Positions 17,817-25,703 of a stretch of 64,000 nt of DNA are shown here, one piece after another (the stretch's first letter is position 1; every line of letters starts with the position of its first letter). Source of the DNA: Enterococcus pseudoavium NBRC 100491 (GTDB lineage Bacteria > Bacillota > Bacilli > Lactobacillales > Enterococcaceae). Under the pieces are notes generated by a model that was not told the DNA's origin, searched no databases, and saw nothing but the letters and a program-made list of their open reading frames with translations. The translations under genes and the position numbers were made by a program. The stretch is taken from positions 1 through 64,000 of the forward strand of contig NZ_BCQF01000004.1 of the NCBI RefSeq assembly GCF_001544295.1, read 5' to 3'.

Positions 17817-18957
17817 CTTCATCTTGATACAGATTGGATACACCTTTGTACCAGTCAAAAACATGGATTCCAATTACTTTTGCAACGGCGTAAAAGGGAA
17901 TTCCTAAAATTACGCCGGCAATTCCGAAAATTTTTCCCGCCGTCAATAACACAAACATGATTGTTACGGGATGTATTTCTAATTGATTGCCTAAAACCAA
18001 CGGTGAAACGATCCGTCCTTCAATCGTCTGCTCGATTGCAAAGACGATGATCACTTTTACTAACATGATTGGACCAGTCACGATGGCAATAAAAACCACC
18101 GGTATCATCGCTAAAAAGGAACCTAGATACGGAATCAAGTTTAAAAAGCCCGCCAAAATTCCTAAAGTAATCGCATAATTTAAACCGACCACGGAAAAGC
18201 CGATAATAAACATAACTGCGACGGCAAAAGCGACTGTCAACTGTCCGCGAATATACGAGGCCAATTGTGAATTCATTTCCGTCATGACCCGCAACGTGGG
18301 TTTCCGAACTTTGGTAGGTAAAAATTTAATAAAATACGGTGCCAGCTGATCGCCATCTTTCAACAAGAAAAAGAGGATAATCGGAGCCGTAACTAACGCA
18401 ATCACCACTGTCGCTAAAGTGGAAACGACACTTCCTAAGCCTTGCAATGTCACTCGAGAAATATTTTGTGCTGTTTCAGTTAATGATTCTAATAACTTCT
18501 GTAAACTATTATCAAGGTGCTGCTGAACTGGTTTGAAGGAAGGATCTTTGAAGATCTCACTGACTTTATCGCTAACCGTATCAAAATAGCTCGGTAAACT
18601 GGTAATCAGTGAGCCAACTTGTTCACGAATCTGGGGTATAATAACGACAATCCCCCAAATAATCAGCGCCACTACCGCAATAAAAAGCAATACAATGGCG
18701 AACGTTCTTTTCAACCCTTTGCTTTCTAAGAAGTTAACGACCGGATTCATTAAATAGTAAAGAATCCCCGCAATCACTATCGGTAACCCCACGATCGCAA
18801 AAAATTGTCCGATTGGTTCAAAAAGATAAGAGACCTTTGTAAAAACCAAAGTGATCAGCAGTAGCAATAATACAATGATTAACGCTACAACCACTTGGCT
18901 ATTTAGAAACCATTTCCAAAACCAAGAAGTTCTCTGCGTCAATTTCTTTTTATCCAT
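17791..18957 (-). CDS. AI-2E family transporter
   Basis: This 388-residue membrane protein has the PF01594 layout: two N-terminal helices, a helix pair with LLFIAVVALIIWGIVVIIPQ, a soluble segment (about 115-170), then about five helices ending in GKIFGIAGVILGIPFYAVAKV. The family takes its name from TqsA, linked to AI-2 export in E. coli; other members are sodium/proton antiporters, so the substrate here is unknown. The gene for an orphan glucitol-type EIIA lies 12 bp upstream in the same direction, suggesting cotranscription. A short charged tail (YQDEEKEDPVDE) closes the protein. Confidence 0.88.
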   Translation of the reverse strand: MDKKKLTQRTSWFWKWFLNSQVVVALIIVLLLLLITLVFTKVSYLFEPIGQFFAIVGLPIVIAGILYYLMNPVVNFLESKGLKRTFAIVLLFIAVVALIIWGIVVIIPQIREQVGSLITSLPSYFDTVSDKVSEIFKDPSFKPVQQHLDNSLQKLLESLTETAQNISRVTLQGLGSVVSTLATVVIALVTAPIILFFLLKDGDQLAPYFIKFLPTKVRKPTLRVMTEMNSQLASYIRGQLTVAFAVAVMFIIGFSVVGLNYAITLGILAGFLNLIPYLGSFLAMIPVVFIAIVTGPIMLVKVIIVFAIEQTIEGRIVSPLVLGNQLEIHPVTIMFVLLTAGKIFGIAGVILGIPFYAVAKVIGIHVFDWYKGVSNLYQDEEKEDPVDE

Positions 18958-18969
18958 GCACTCACACTC

Positions 18970-19314
18970 CTACTGAAATCTAATTTCCATACCAACTTCT
19001 AATTTGGGAAGCTGCTCGGGAACAACATAGATCGCATTGGGAATCGCACCGACTTCCTTCTGGAAGAAAACGGTCGCATGCCCAATTTCATTCAGCGTTT
19101 GATTAACCAGTGGTCCTACACCGACTACTTGATAGTCTTGAGCACCAAAGCTGATTTTCCCACCGACTTTTAAATCGATCGGCTCTTGACTGATTTTTTT
19201 CTGAACAATCGAAACATCTAACAAGTCTGGTGTTACCGTTTCACCAAAAAGAACGAAAAGATTTTCATCGTTAATCGCCGCTTTCCCGATTTGGGTTATT
19301 TCTGTTACTGTCAT
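18970..19314 (-). CDS. Orphan PTS glucitol/sorbitol-type EIIA component
   Basis: The 114-residue protein fits the PTS EIIA-glucitol family (PF03829): an early VLFGETVTPDLLDVSIV, KISFGAQDYQVVGVGPLVNQTL and NEIGHATVFF, whose histidine is in the region expected to be conserved. In a sorbitol system this domain takes phosphate from HPr and passes it to EIIB. No EIIB, EIIC or sorbitol dehydrogenase gene is present nearby, so it may have a regulatory role or serve a distant permease (inference). It sits 12 bp upstream of the AI-2E family gene. Its ribosome binding site is poor. Confidence 0.8.
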   Translation of the reverse strand: MTVTEITQIGKAAINDENLFVLFGETVTPDLLDVSIVQKKISQEPIDLKVGGKISFGAQDYQVVGVGPLVNQTLNEIGHATVFFQKEVGAIPNAIYVVPEQLPKLEVGMEIRFQ

Positions 19315-19421
19315 AAGTCACGCTCTTTTCTCATTTATTTTTCAATTATATCACAAAGTTTACGCTATCCAAGTATGAATAAACTTGCTAAAATGAGACA
19401 TACAATGAAGGAGGTTTTTCC

Positions 19422-20441
19422 ATGATCCAAAAAATAATTCTTGGTACCTATACACGTCGGATCAGTCAAGGCATCTATCAAATCGAATTAGATACCGCGA
19501 CCGAGACTCTGAATAATCTGACTTTACTGACCGAAGAGACTAGCCCGACTTATCTGACAAAAAGCCAGGATGATTTTCTCTACTCAGTCACTAGCCGTGA
19601 AGGTCAAGGCGGATTCTCCAGTTACGATCCTCAAAATAATTTTCTGAATGCGGTAACAGAAGAAGGCGCAGCGCCTTGTTACGTGGCTGTCGATGAAGCT
19701 CGTCAGTTAGTTTATGGCGCCAATTATCATAAAGGTGAACTAAATACGTATAAAATCCAACCAGACGGCTCGCTTGCAGCTGTGACTTCACTGTTCCATA
19801 AAGAACCCACAGGCCCCCACAAGAACCAAGACAAGGCCCATACCCACTATACCGACTTAACTCCTGATCAACGCTTAGTCGTTTGTGATTTAGGAACCGA
19901 CCGAGTTTACACGTATGATGTAACAACAGCTGGTGAAGTGGAAGAAGTTGCGGTTTATATCGCCGAACCTGAGACTGGCCCTCGTCATTTAGTCTTCCAT
20001 CCGAATAAAATGATTGCTTATTTATTCGGTGAATTAGATAGTAGCGTCAGTGTTTTAGCTTACGATGAAGCAGACGGCAGCTTTACCCAAAAACAAAAAG
20101 TTTCAACTTTACCAAAAGATTTTACTGGTGAAAATGGCGGTGCAGCCATTCGCATATCAAATGACGGCCGTTACCTTTATGCTTCCAATCGTGGACACAA
20201 TTCGATTGCCGTCTACGCAATTGCAGAAGATGGCCTACAGATCGAGTTGATTCAATCAATCTCAACAGAAGGTGATTTCCCCAGAGACTTTGCTTTAAGT
20301 CCTGATAATAACTATGTCGTTGTCGCCAATCAAAACAGTGATAACTTGACTTTGTATCGTCGTGATAATGAAAATGGGCTATTAAGTATGCTTCAAAAAG
20401 ATGTTTTCGCACCAGAAGCCGTTTGTGTCTACTTTGAATAA
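19422..20441 (+). CDS. pgl: Lactonase family protein (6-phosphogluconolactonase type)
   Basis: This 339-residue protein is a seven-bladed beta-propeller of the PF10282 lactonase family. The repeats are visible as recurring YLTKSQDDFLYSV, YVAVDEARQLVYGANY, DLTPDQRLVVCDLG, HLVFHPNKMIAYLFGE, RISNDGRYLYASNRGHNSIAVY and ALSPDNNYVVVANQNSDNLTLY blades. Members such as E. coli YbhE hydrolyse 6-phosphogluconolactone in the pentose phosphate pathway, which is the likely role. GAAGGAGG supports the ATG. A 53-residue small protein gene follows after 33 bp and probably shares the transcript. Confidence 0.88.
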   Translation: MIQKIILGTYTRRISQGIYQIELDTATETLNNLTLLTEETSPTYLTKSQDDFLYSVTSREGQGGFSSYDPQNNFLNAVTEEGAAPCYVAVDEARQLVYGANYHKGELNTYKIQPDGSLAAVTSLFHKEPTGPHKNQDKAHTHYTDLTPDQRLVVCDLGTDRVYTYDVTTAGEVEEVAVYIAEPETGPRHLVFHPNKMIAYLFGELDSSVSVLAYDEADGSFTQKQKVSTLPKDFTGENGGAAIRISNDGRYLYASNRGHNSIAVYAIAEDGLQIELIQSISTEGDFPRDFALSPDNNYVVVANQNSDNLTLYRRDNENGLLSMLQKDVFAPEAVCVYFE

Positions 20442-20474
20442 TCTTGCTTGAATTTTTATGGAGGTTAAAAATAG

Positions 20475-20636
20475 ATGAATAAAGAAGAAGTCATTGAACG
20501 CCTAAAAAAAGATTTGGATCTACCAAACTTTAAAGGCCGATTAGAGGAAAAAGAATACAGTGAAGCAGACTATCAAAAAATCAAAAATGATTTAAACGAT
20601 TATTTTGAAAACTATGTCCGGAACATCGAGAATTAA
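20475..20636 (+). CDS. Small acidic helical protein, 53 residues
   Basis: ATG at 20475 follows TGGAGG with good spacing and opens a 53-codon frame ending in TAA. The predicted product begins MNKEEVIERLKKDLDLPNF and ends NYVRNIEN. It is highly charged (many Lys, Glu and Asp), has no membrane segment, and looks like two or three short amphipathic helices. It lies 33 bp behind pgl and just before a strong terminator, as expected for the last gene of a pgl operon. I do not recognise a family and assign no function. Confidence 0.7.
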   Translation: MNKEEVIERLKKDLDLPNFKGRLEEKEYSEADYQKIKNDLNDYFENYVRNIEN

Positions 20637-20677
20637 ACAAAAAGCAGCTGAATCAACTCATTCAGCTGCTTTTTGTT
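20636..20677 (+). terminator. Terminator of pgl and the small gene
   Basis: AACAAAAAGCAGCTGAAT pairs perfectly with ATTCAGCTGCTTTTTGTT around loop CAACTC. The T-rich 3' arm makes it an efficient intrinsic terminator. It begins at the stop codon of the small gene. Confidence 0.9.
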
Positions 20678-20883
20678 TTCCACACTACAGATACTATCAG
20701 CAAATACAAAGAAACACCGATCGGCAAATCGGTGCTAAAAGGAGTATTACCTAAATGCAATGAAAAAGAAAAGGTTGTTATTGGTATGAACTAATCATAC
20801 CCTACCGGTCCACTACAGTATTTAAAATAACGTTATAATACAATTAAAAAACCTTTGTTCTCTTTTTGAAACGGGATTGATCC
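20678..20883 (+). other. Gap with two hairpins and a nine-codon frame
   Basis: This 206-bp gap has no clear gene. It holds a hairpin CACCGAT/ATCGGTG at 20715-20734, an AAAAGGAG at about 20737-20744, and a tiny frame at 20760-20789 encoding MKKKRLLLV. A second perfect hairpin GGTATGA/TCATACC lies at 20783-20801, overlapping that frame's stop codon. A consensus TATAAT (20834-20839) has no matching -35. The spacing from GGAG to the tiny frame is long, so translation is doubtful. Confidence 0.3.
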
Positions 20884-21309
20884 TTATTTCAATAACAAAT
20901 TTGTGATTTTTTGAATCGTTTTATAAATCGTATCGGTCGCTTCATCTTGTTTTTGTTCCGCAGCATTGAAGGCTTCTTCATTGATTTGTGGCAGTAAGCT
21001 GTCGGTCATCTCTTGACAGCCGGCAACGTATTGAATATAGGCCTTTTCAAAACGTTTATGATTCCCCATAACTTTTGCTGGTGCTTTCAACATTGCAATT
21101 TTTTCTAAATTTAAGCGATAGAACTCCGTACCTTCTTTGAATAGTTCATGAATCTCAGATAAGTGTTCTTGGTCAAACTCCGCTAGTTTCTTTTCGTCTA
21201 ACGCTGAGCGAAGCTCCTCATAACTTGGGTGTAAACGTTCCCCCATTTTTTCTGTATTTTGAACGATCTCATTGATCTCGCGCGCATAAAATCCTGTATT
21301 AGGTCGCAT
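20884..21309 (-). CDS. Hypothetical helical protein
   Basis: This 141-residue protein is not one I recognise. It is predicted to be all-helical and soluble, rich in Glu, Lys and Gln, beginning MRPNTGFYAREINEIVQNTE and ending IQKITNLLLK. It has no membrane segment, signal peptide or obvious nucleotide-binding motif. It might be a helical-bundle protein. The frame opens eight codons earlier at 21333, but that ATG has no ribosome binding site, while AGGA precedes the ATG at 21309. It is a single gene convergent with the pgl unit. Confidence 0.65.
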   Translation of the reverse strand: MRPNTGFYAREINEIVQNTEKMGERLHPSYEELRSALDEKKLAEFDQEHLSEIHELFKEGTEFYRLNLEKIAMLKAPAKVMGNHKRFEKAYIQYVAGCQEMTDSLLPQINEEAFNAAEQKQDEATDTIYKTIQKITNLLLK

Positions 21310-21466
21310 GCCTTCATTCCTACTTTCTATCATATGATACTCTCATTTTACCGATTTTCCTTCAATATGCAAAGCACCTCAATAAATATTAAGAAATGCC
21401 TTCATTTCTGTTTGAATTGATGATACCCTTTGAACTAATAAATTCTTTTTATGGGGGCTGCTATTT

Positions 21467-21973
21467 ATGGAGACAGTCATTCGAAAATGGCGGTTAGAGG
21501 ATGCGAAGGATTTAGCGGAATTGTTAAACAACAAAAAAATTCAAGACAACTTACGAGATGGTTTGCCTTTTCCTTATACTGAAGAAGATGGTTCAGCATT
21601 TATTCAAGACCTGCTTGCTGCGGACCCAACCAAAACATTTGCTTTTGCAATCGTGAATACTGCCGACCAAGCAATCGGCAGTGTCGGAGCTTTTCGCTGT
21701 GAAAATATCCATCAGCAGACTGCTGAGATAGGTTACTATTTGGCCGAGGACTATTGGGGACAAGGTTTCGTTACTAAAGCTGTGAAGCAGCTGACCCATT
21801 ATCTTTTTGCCGAAACAAATATCATTCGAATTTTCGCTGAGCCTTTCTCAACGAATCAAAGTTCTTGTCGTGTGCTTGAAAAATGCGGTTTCCAACTCGA
21901 AGGAACTTTACGGAAAAACGCAGTGAAAAATGGTGAAGTAAAAGATATGCGGATGTATGCTTTGATCAAATAA
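21467..21973 (+). CDS. GNAT-family N-acetyltransferase (RimJ/RimL type)
   Basis: The 168-residue protein has the GNAT fold of the ribosomal-protein-alanine acetyltransferase branch. It shows IRKWRLEDAKDLAELLNN at the start, the acetyl-CoA motif A in EIGYYLAEDYWGQGFVTKAV around residues 85-105, and NQSSCRVLEKCGFQLEGTLRKN near the C terminus. It transfers an acetyl group from acetyl-CoA to an amine; the acceptor is unknown. A GGGGGCTG ribosome binding site precedes the ATG. It is a single gene ending in a bidirectional terminator. Confidence 0.9.
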   Translation: METVIRKWRLEDAKDLAELLNNKKIQDNLRDGLPFPYTEEDGSAFIQDLLAADPTKTFAFAIVNTADQAIGSVGAFRCENIHQQTAEIGYYLAEDYWGQGFVTKAVKQLTHYLFAETNIIRIFAEPFSTNQSSCRVLEKCGFQLEGTLRKNAVKNGEVKDMRMYALIK

Positions 21974-21974
21974 A

Positions 21975-22018
21975 AAAACTTCGCATGACGATCAATTTCT
22001 GATCGCATGCGAAGTTTT
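21975..22018 (+). terminator. Bidirectional terminator, acetyltransferase and P-type ATPase
   Basis: AAAACTTCGCATG-CGATCA and TGATCG-CATGCGAAGTTTT pair around loop ATTTC with a single bulge. A and T ends serve both convergent genes. Confidence 0.9.
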
Positions 22019-22020
22019 AT

Positions 22021-24696
22021 TTATTTTTTCATTGCTGCCCGTTGGAAGGCTTTAACGATCTCAACGATTGGGATAATCGCAAAGGATGCTCCAATTACGA
22101 TTCCCCATTGATAAAGATCGAGATGAGCCACTCGGAAGATATCATTCAATCCTGGCACAATGATAATCACCATCATCAAAGCAAAGGACAATAAAATCGC
22201 CCAGTTGAAACTCTTATTACGGAACGGTCCAACTTTGAATAATGATTGATGAACAGACTTCACGTTAAAGGCATGGAACAATTGCATCAGACCTAATGTT
22301 GCAAAAGCCATCGTCAACGCATCGGAATGGATTTCTGTGTAAGTCGTGTGAACCGGCCATTGGATTGCTGACCAGTAAACAAATAATACTGTGGCAGCTT
22401 CTAAGATCCCTTGATAGATAATACTTGAGAAGACACCGCCAGAGAATAAGTTTGAGCTGCGGCCACGCGGCTTATGCTGCATCAAATCTTTTTCAGCTGG
22501 TTCCATCCCTAAGGCAATCGCTGGGAAGGTATCCGTTACTAAATTGATCCACAATAAGTGAATCGGTAATAACGTATCCCAACCAAGTAATGTCGCGATA
22601 AATAAGGTTAAGACTTCCCCTAGATTCGCAGCTAGTAAATATTGAACTGCTTTTTGAATGTTTGAGAAGACTTTCCGTCCCTCTTCAACCGCCACAACAA
22701 TTGTCGCAAAATTATCATCAGCAAGCACCATATCAGAAGCTCCCTTAGAAACTTCCGTCCCTGTGATCCCCATACCGATCCCGATATCAGCTTGTTTCAA
22801 GGCTGGCGCATCATTAACACCATCGCCGGTCATAGCTACAACTTTTCCTTCTTTTTGCCAAGCTTTGACAATCCGAACTTTATGCTCTGGTGAGACCCGC
22901 GCATAAACCGAATAATCTTCAACTTTTTGGGCAAACTCCTCGTCAGACATTTCGTTTAACTGCGCACCCGTCAAAACTGAATCATCGTCGCCTTTTTCAA
23001 TAATCCCTAAACGAGCAGCAATTGCTTCAGCCGTATCCTTATGGTCACCAGTGATCATGATTGGACGGACACCCGCTTCTTTAGCTACGCGTACAGCTTC
23101 GGCAGCTTCAGCTCGTTCGGGATCGATCATTCCGACTAAACCAGCAAAGATCAAATCATTTTCAATCACTTCTGATTCTAATTCTGTTGGCACTTGATCG
23201 ACATACTTGTAAGCCATTCCCAAGACACGCAACGCCTGCTGCGCCATATCTTTATTATTGGCTAAAATATCTTGTTTTTCTTTTGCAGTCATCGGTAGAA
23301 CTTGTCCATTTAATAAAATTTGAGAAGCCCGATCAAGTAAAACATCCGGTGCTCCTTTAACCGCAACTAAGATCTTTCCGTCACTTTCCTCGTGAAGCGT
23401 ACTCATCAATTTACGATCCGAATCAAATGGCAATTCAGCGACCCGTGGTTCTGCTGCAACTTTTTCACGAACATCAAACTGATTGTTCAAGCCAAATTGG
23501 ACCAATGCTGTTTCGGTTGGATCACCAATCAAGCTACCATCTTGAGCAATCTTTGTGTCATTGGCATAATTCATGACTTTCATCGCCATGCTGTCTACCG
23601 GAACTTCGCCGTTTGCATCATATTGATGATTATCAACATATAATTTTTCAACAGTCATTTGGTTTAGGGTTAAGGTACCAGTTTTATCTGATGCAATAAT
23701 ATCAGTTGAACCTAATGTTTCAACGGCTGGTAATTTACGGATTACTGAATTCCGTTTCGCCATGACTTGTGTGCCTAACGCTAAAATAATCGTAACGATC
23801 GCTGGCAATCCTTCTGGAATCGCGGCAACTGCCAATGAGATCGAAGTTAGTAACATATCGACCCAAGAGGTGTTGTTGAAGAAGATCCCAACGAAAAACA
23901 TTACAACTGCAATAATAATAATCGCAAAGGTCAAGAACTTACTTAATTGATTCAAATTAGTTTTTAGCGGAGTTTCCGTTTCATCCGCTTGCGCTAACAT
24001 TCCGGCAATTTTTCCGACTTCGGTGTTCATCCCAGTGTTAACGACCACACCTTTACCACGACCATAGGTCACATTACTATTTGAATAGGCCATATTGACA
24101 CGATCACCAATTCCGACTTCGCCTTTGTCAATCACGATCAGTTCTTTTTCAACTGGAACAGATTCACCGGTTAAAGCTGCTTCTTCAATTTTCAATGAAG
24201 CAACTTCAATCAAACGCAAGTCGGCCGGTACTACATCGCCGGCTTCTAGCATCACGATATCGCCGGGCACAAGATCGGTCGATTTTACTGAGCTGATATG
24301 TCCTTCACGTAAGACATTTGCATTGGGAGTCGACATTTCCCGTAATGCTTCGATCGCTTCTTCCGCCTTCGATTCTTGCACTACCCCCATCACCGCATTG
24401 ATGATTACGACCGCCAAAATAATAATAGAATCGACGACTTCATGTGAGACAACTGCAGAGATCACAGCCGCAAATAATAACACAATGATCATTAAATCTT
24501 TGAACTGTTCGATGAAACGAGCGAACATACTTTTCTTTTCGCCCTCTTCTAACTCATTCAAGCCATACTCAGCCAAACGTTTTTCCGCCTCAGCAGTGGT
24601 CAGTCCTTCCTCAGTCGTTTGGACTTCCGCTAAAACTTGTTCTGTTTCCTCTGAATAAAAAGGCTTTATCAGTTGTTGTTTTTTCTCCTCAGACAT
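22021..24696 (-). CDS. Calcium/manganese-transporting P-type ATPase
   Basis: This 891-residue protein is a P2A-type cation ATPase of the PMR1/YloB/YoaB branch. It has an N-terminal cation_ATPase_N domain, the TGES actuator motif in EEAALTGESVPVEK, the phosphorylation motif DKTGTLTLNQ around residue 340, KGAPD, and the hinge TGDGVNDAPALKQADIG. The PEGLPA helix 4 and NLVTDTFPA helix 6 are ion-site signatures. It should export Ca2+ or Mn2+ using ATP. A yybP-ykoY riboswitch in its leader points to manganese as a physiological signal, as established for streptococcal MgtA and lactococcal YoaB. Confidence 0.93.
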   Translation of the reverse strand: MSEEKKQQLIKPFYSEETEQVLAEVQTTEEGLTTAEAEKRLAEYGLNELEEGEKKSMFARFIEQFKDLMIIVLLFAAVISAVVSHEVVDSIIILAVVIINAVMGVVQESKAEEAIEALREMSTPNANVLREGHISSVKSTDLVPGDIVMLEAGDVVPADLRLIEVASLKIEEAALTGESVPVEKELIVIDKGEVGIGDRVNMAYSNSNVTYGRGKGVVVNTGMNTEVGKIAGMLAQADETETPLKTNLNQLSKFLTFAIIIIAVVMFFVGIFFNNTSWVDMLLTSISLAVAAIPEGLPAIVTIILALGTQVMAKRNSVIRKLPAVETLGSTDIIASDKTGTLTLNQMTVEKLYVDNHQYDANGEVPVDSMAMKVMNYANDTKIAQDGSLIGDPTETALVQFGLNNQFDVREKVAAEPRVAELPFDSDRKLMSTLHEESDGKILVAVKGAPDVLLDRASQILLNGQVLPMTAKEKQDILANNKDMAQQALRVLGMAYKYVDQVPTELESEVIENDLIFAGLVGMIDPERAEAAEAVRVAKEAGVRPIMITGDHKDTAEAIAARLGIIEKGDDDSVLTGAQLNEMSDEEFAQKVEDYSVYARVSPEHKVRIVKAWQKEGKVVAMTGDGVNDAPALKQADIGIGMGITGTEVSKGASDMVLADDNFATIVVAVEEGRKVFSNIQKAVQYLLAANLGEVLTLFIATLLGWDTLLPIHLLWINLVTDTFPAIALGMEPAEKDLMQHKPRGRSSNLFSGGVFSSIIYQGILEAATVLFVYWSAIQWPVHTTYTEIHSDALTMAFATLGLMQLFHAFNVKSVHQSLFKVGPFRNKSFNWAILLSFALMMVIIIVPGLNDIFRVAHLDLYQWGIVIGASFAIIPIVEIVKAFQRAAMKK

Positions 24697-24732
24697 TTTC
24701 TTCCTCCTTCAATTAGTGTTCCTTTTGGAAGT

Positions 24733-24864
24733 AAAAAAATAGAGACTCCTGTATGCTAAAAAACATACATAAGTCTCACTATTTAAGACAACACCAGAAA
24801 AATATCTTTTCTTGCTGGTGGCGTTGCCACAGCTTACGCTGCTAGTTACTCCCTCATGAATACA
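24733..24864 (-). ncRNA. yybP-ykoY manganese riboswitch with terminator platform
   Basis: On the minus strand the leader of the ATPase gene reads CATGAGGGAGTAACTAG, then a GCAGCGTAAGCTG hairpin arm, and ends in AGTGAGACTTATG. The GGGAGTA loop and GAGAC-TATG close match the yybP-ykoY family. P1 pairs CATGA with TTATG. The 3' strand of P1 is also the 5' arm of an intrinsic terminator (GAGACTTATGTATGC paired with GCATACAGGAGTCTC, then TATTTTTTT). By the known mechanism, Mn2+ stabilises P1 and lets transcription through. Confidence 0.87.
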
Positions 24865-24870
24865 AAACGA

Positions 24871-24900
24871 ATTATATCATGAGAAAAGCGATAAATACAA
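24871..24900 (-). promoter_or_regulatory. Promoter of riboswitch and P-type ATPase
   Basis: On the minus strand TTGTAT (24895-24900) and TATAAT (24871-24876) are 18 bp apart. Transcription would begin near 24864, at the 5' edge of the riboswitch aptamer. Confidence 0.65.
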
Positions 24901-24919
24901 TCTTTTCTTCTGGGGTCAA

Positions 24920-25684
24920 TTAATTTAAAAGGCTTTCATGCTGGGCTTTTGTCCAAAAGTCTTCGCTGTTGCCCTGTTCCATGCCCATAATGAACTTTTC
25001 ACGAATATCGGGATAGGTCTGTGCCAAGTTGGTAACTAAATTTTTGATCTCTTCTCGCTTGGTCTTTTTATCCACAGGACAAGGATTAAAAATCACTGGC
25101 AGCTCTTCGCGTTTCACAAGTCGTATGATTTGTTTTTCTTCCAGATAAATCAGCGGCCGGATTAGAGTCACGTTTGTCTTGGATAAGTAACTTCTCGGCT
25201 CAAAACTGTTCATCCGTCCGTGAAACAAAAAGTTCATGAAATACGTTTCAATCGCATCATCCACATGATGACCTAACGCGACTTTTTGACAGCCAAGCTG
25301 ACTGGCGTGATTGTATAAGATCCCTCGCCGCAGTTTCGCACAGAGGGAACAAGGAGATTTTTCCGCGCGAATATCAAAGACAACTTTGGCAATATTGGTC
25401 GGGACGACTTCTAATTCGTAGCCTAATTCTTCAACAAAATCCTTCATTGGCTGAATATCGCAGCCTTCAAAGCCCATGTCAAGCGTGATCGGTACTAGCT
25501 CAAAATCAAAGCCTAACCTTTTCTGCCGGCGAATTTTATCTAATAAATACAGTAGCGTAGTGCTGTCTTTTCCACCACTCATTCCGATGGCCACTTTATC
25601 ACCCGGTTCAATCATTTGATGGGTCAAAATTGCTCGGCGCAGCGGATTGTAATAATTCTGATTATCTTTCTTTTTAAATGCCAT
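24920..25684 (-). CDS. ttcA: TtcA-family tRNA 2-thiocytidine synthetase
   Basis: The 254-residue protein is an N-type ATP pyrophosphatase. It has the PP-loop MSGGKDSTTLLYLL at about 35-48, the CxxC pair in SPCSLCAKLRRG at about 110-121, and GHHVDDAIET further on. TtcA enzymes thiolate C32 of certain tRNAs with an iron-sulfur cluster held by such cysteines. A third conserved cysteine appears in NPCPVDKKTKRE. Firmicutes members are less studied than the E. coli enzyme, so the exact tRNA target is inferred. It follows the LTA-synthase-like gene by 19 bp in the same direction. Confidence 0.86.
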   Translation of the reverse strand: MAFKKKDNQNYYNPLRRAILTHQMIEPGDKVAIGMSGGKDSTTLLYLLDKIRRQKRLGFDFELVPITLDMGFEGCDIQPMKDFVEELGYELEVVPTNIAKVVFDIRAEKSPCSLCAKLRRGILYNHASQLGCQKVALGHHVDDAIETYFMNFLFHGRMNSFEPRSYLSKTNVTLIRPLIYLEEKQIIRLVKREELPVIFNPCPVDKKTKREEIKNLVTNLAQTYPDIREKFIMGMEQGNSEDFWTKAQHESLLN

Positions 25685-25703
25685 CGTAACTAGCGACTCC
25701 TGT

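Noticed and set aside
24095-24658. 187-codon frame antisense to the P-type ATPase
   Set aside because: Ser/Thr/Ile-rich shadow of a conserved gene, no ribosome binding site. Similar antisense frames over groEL (31202-31561), nrdE (61182-61694) and leuC (51416-51730) were rejected for the same reason.
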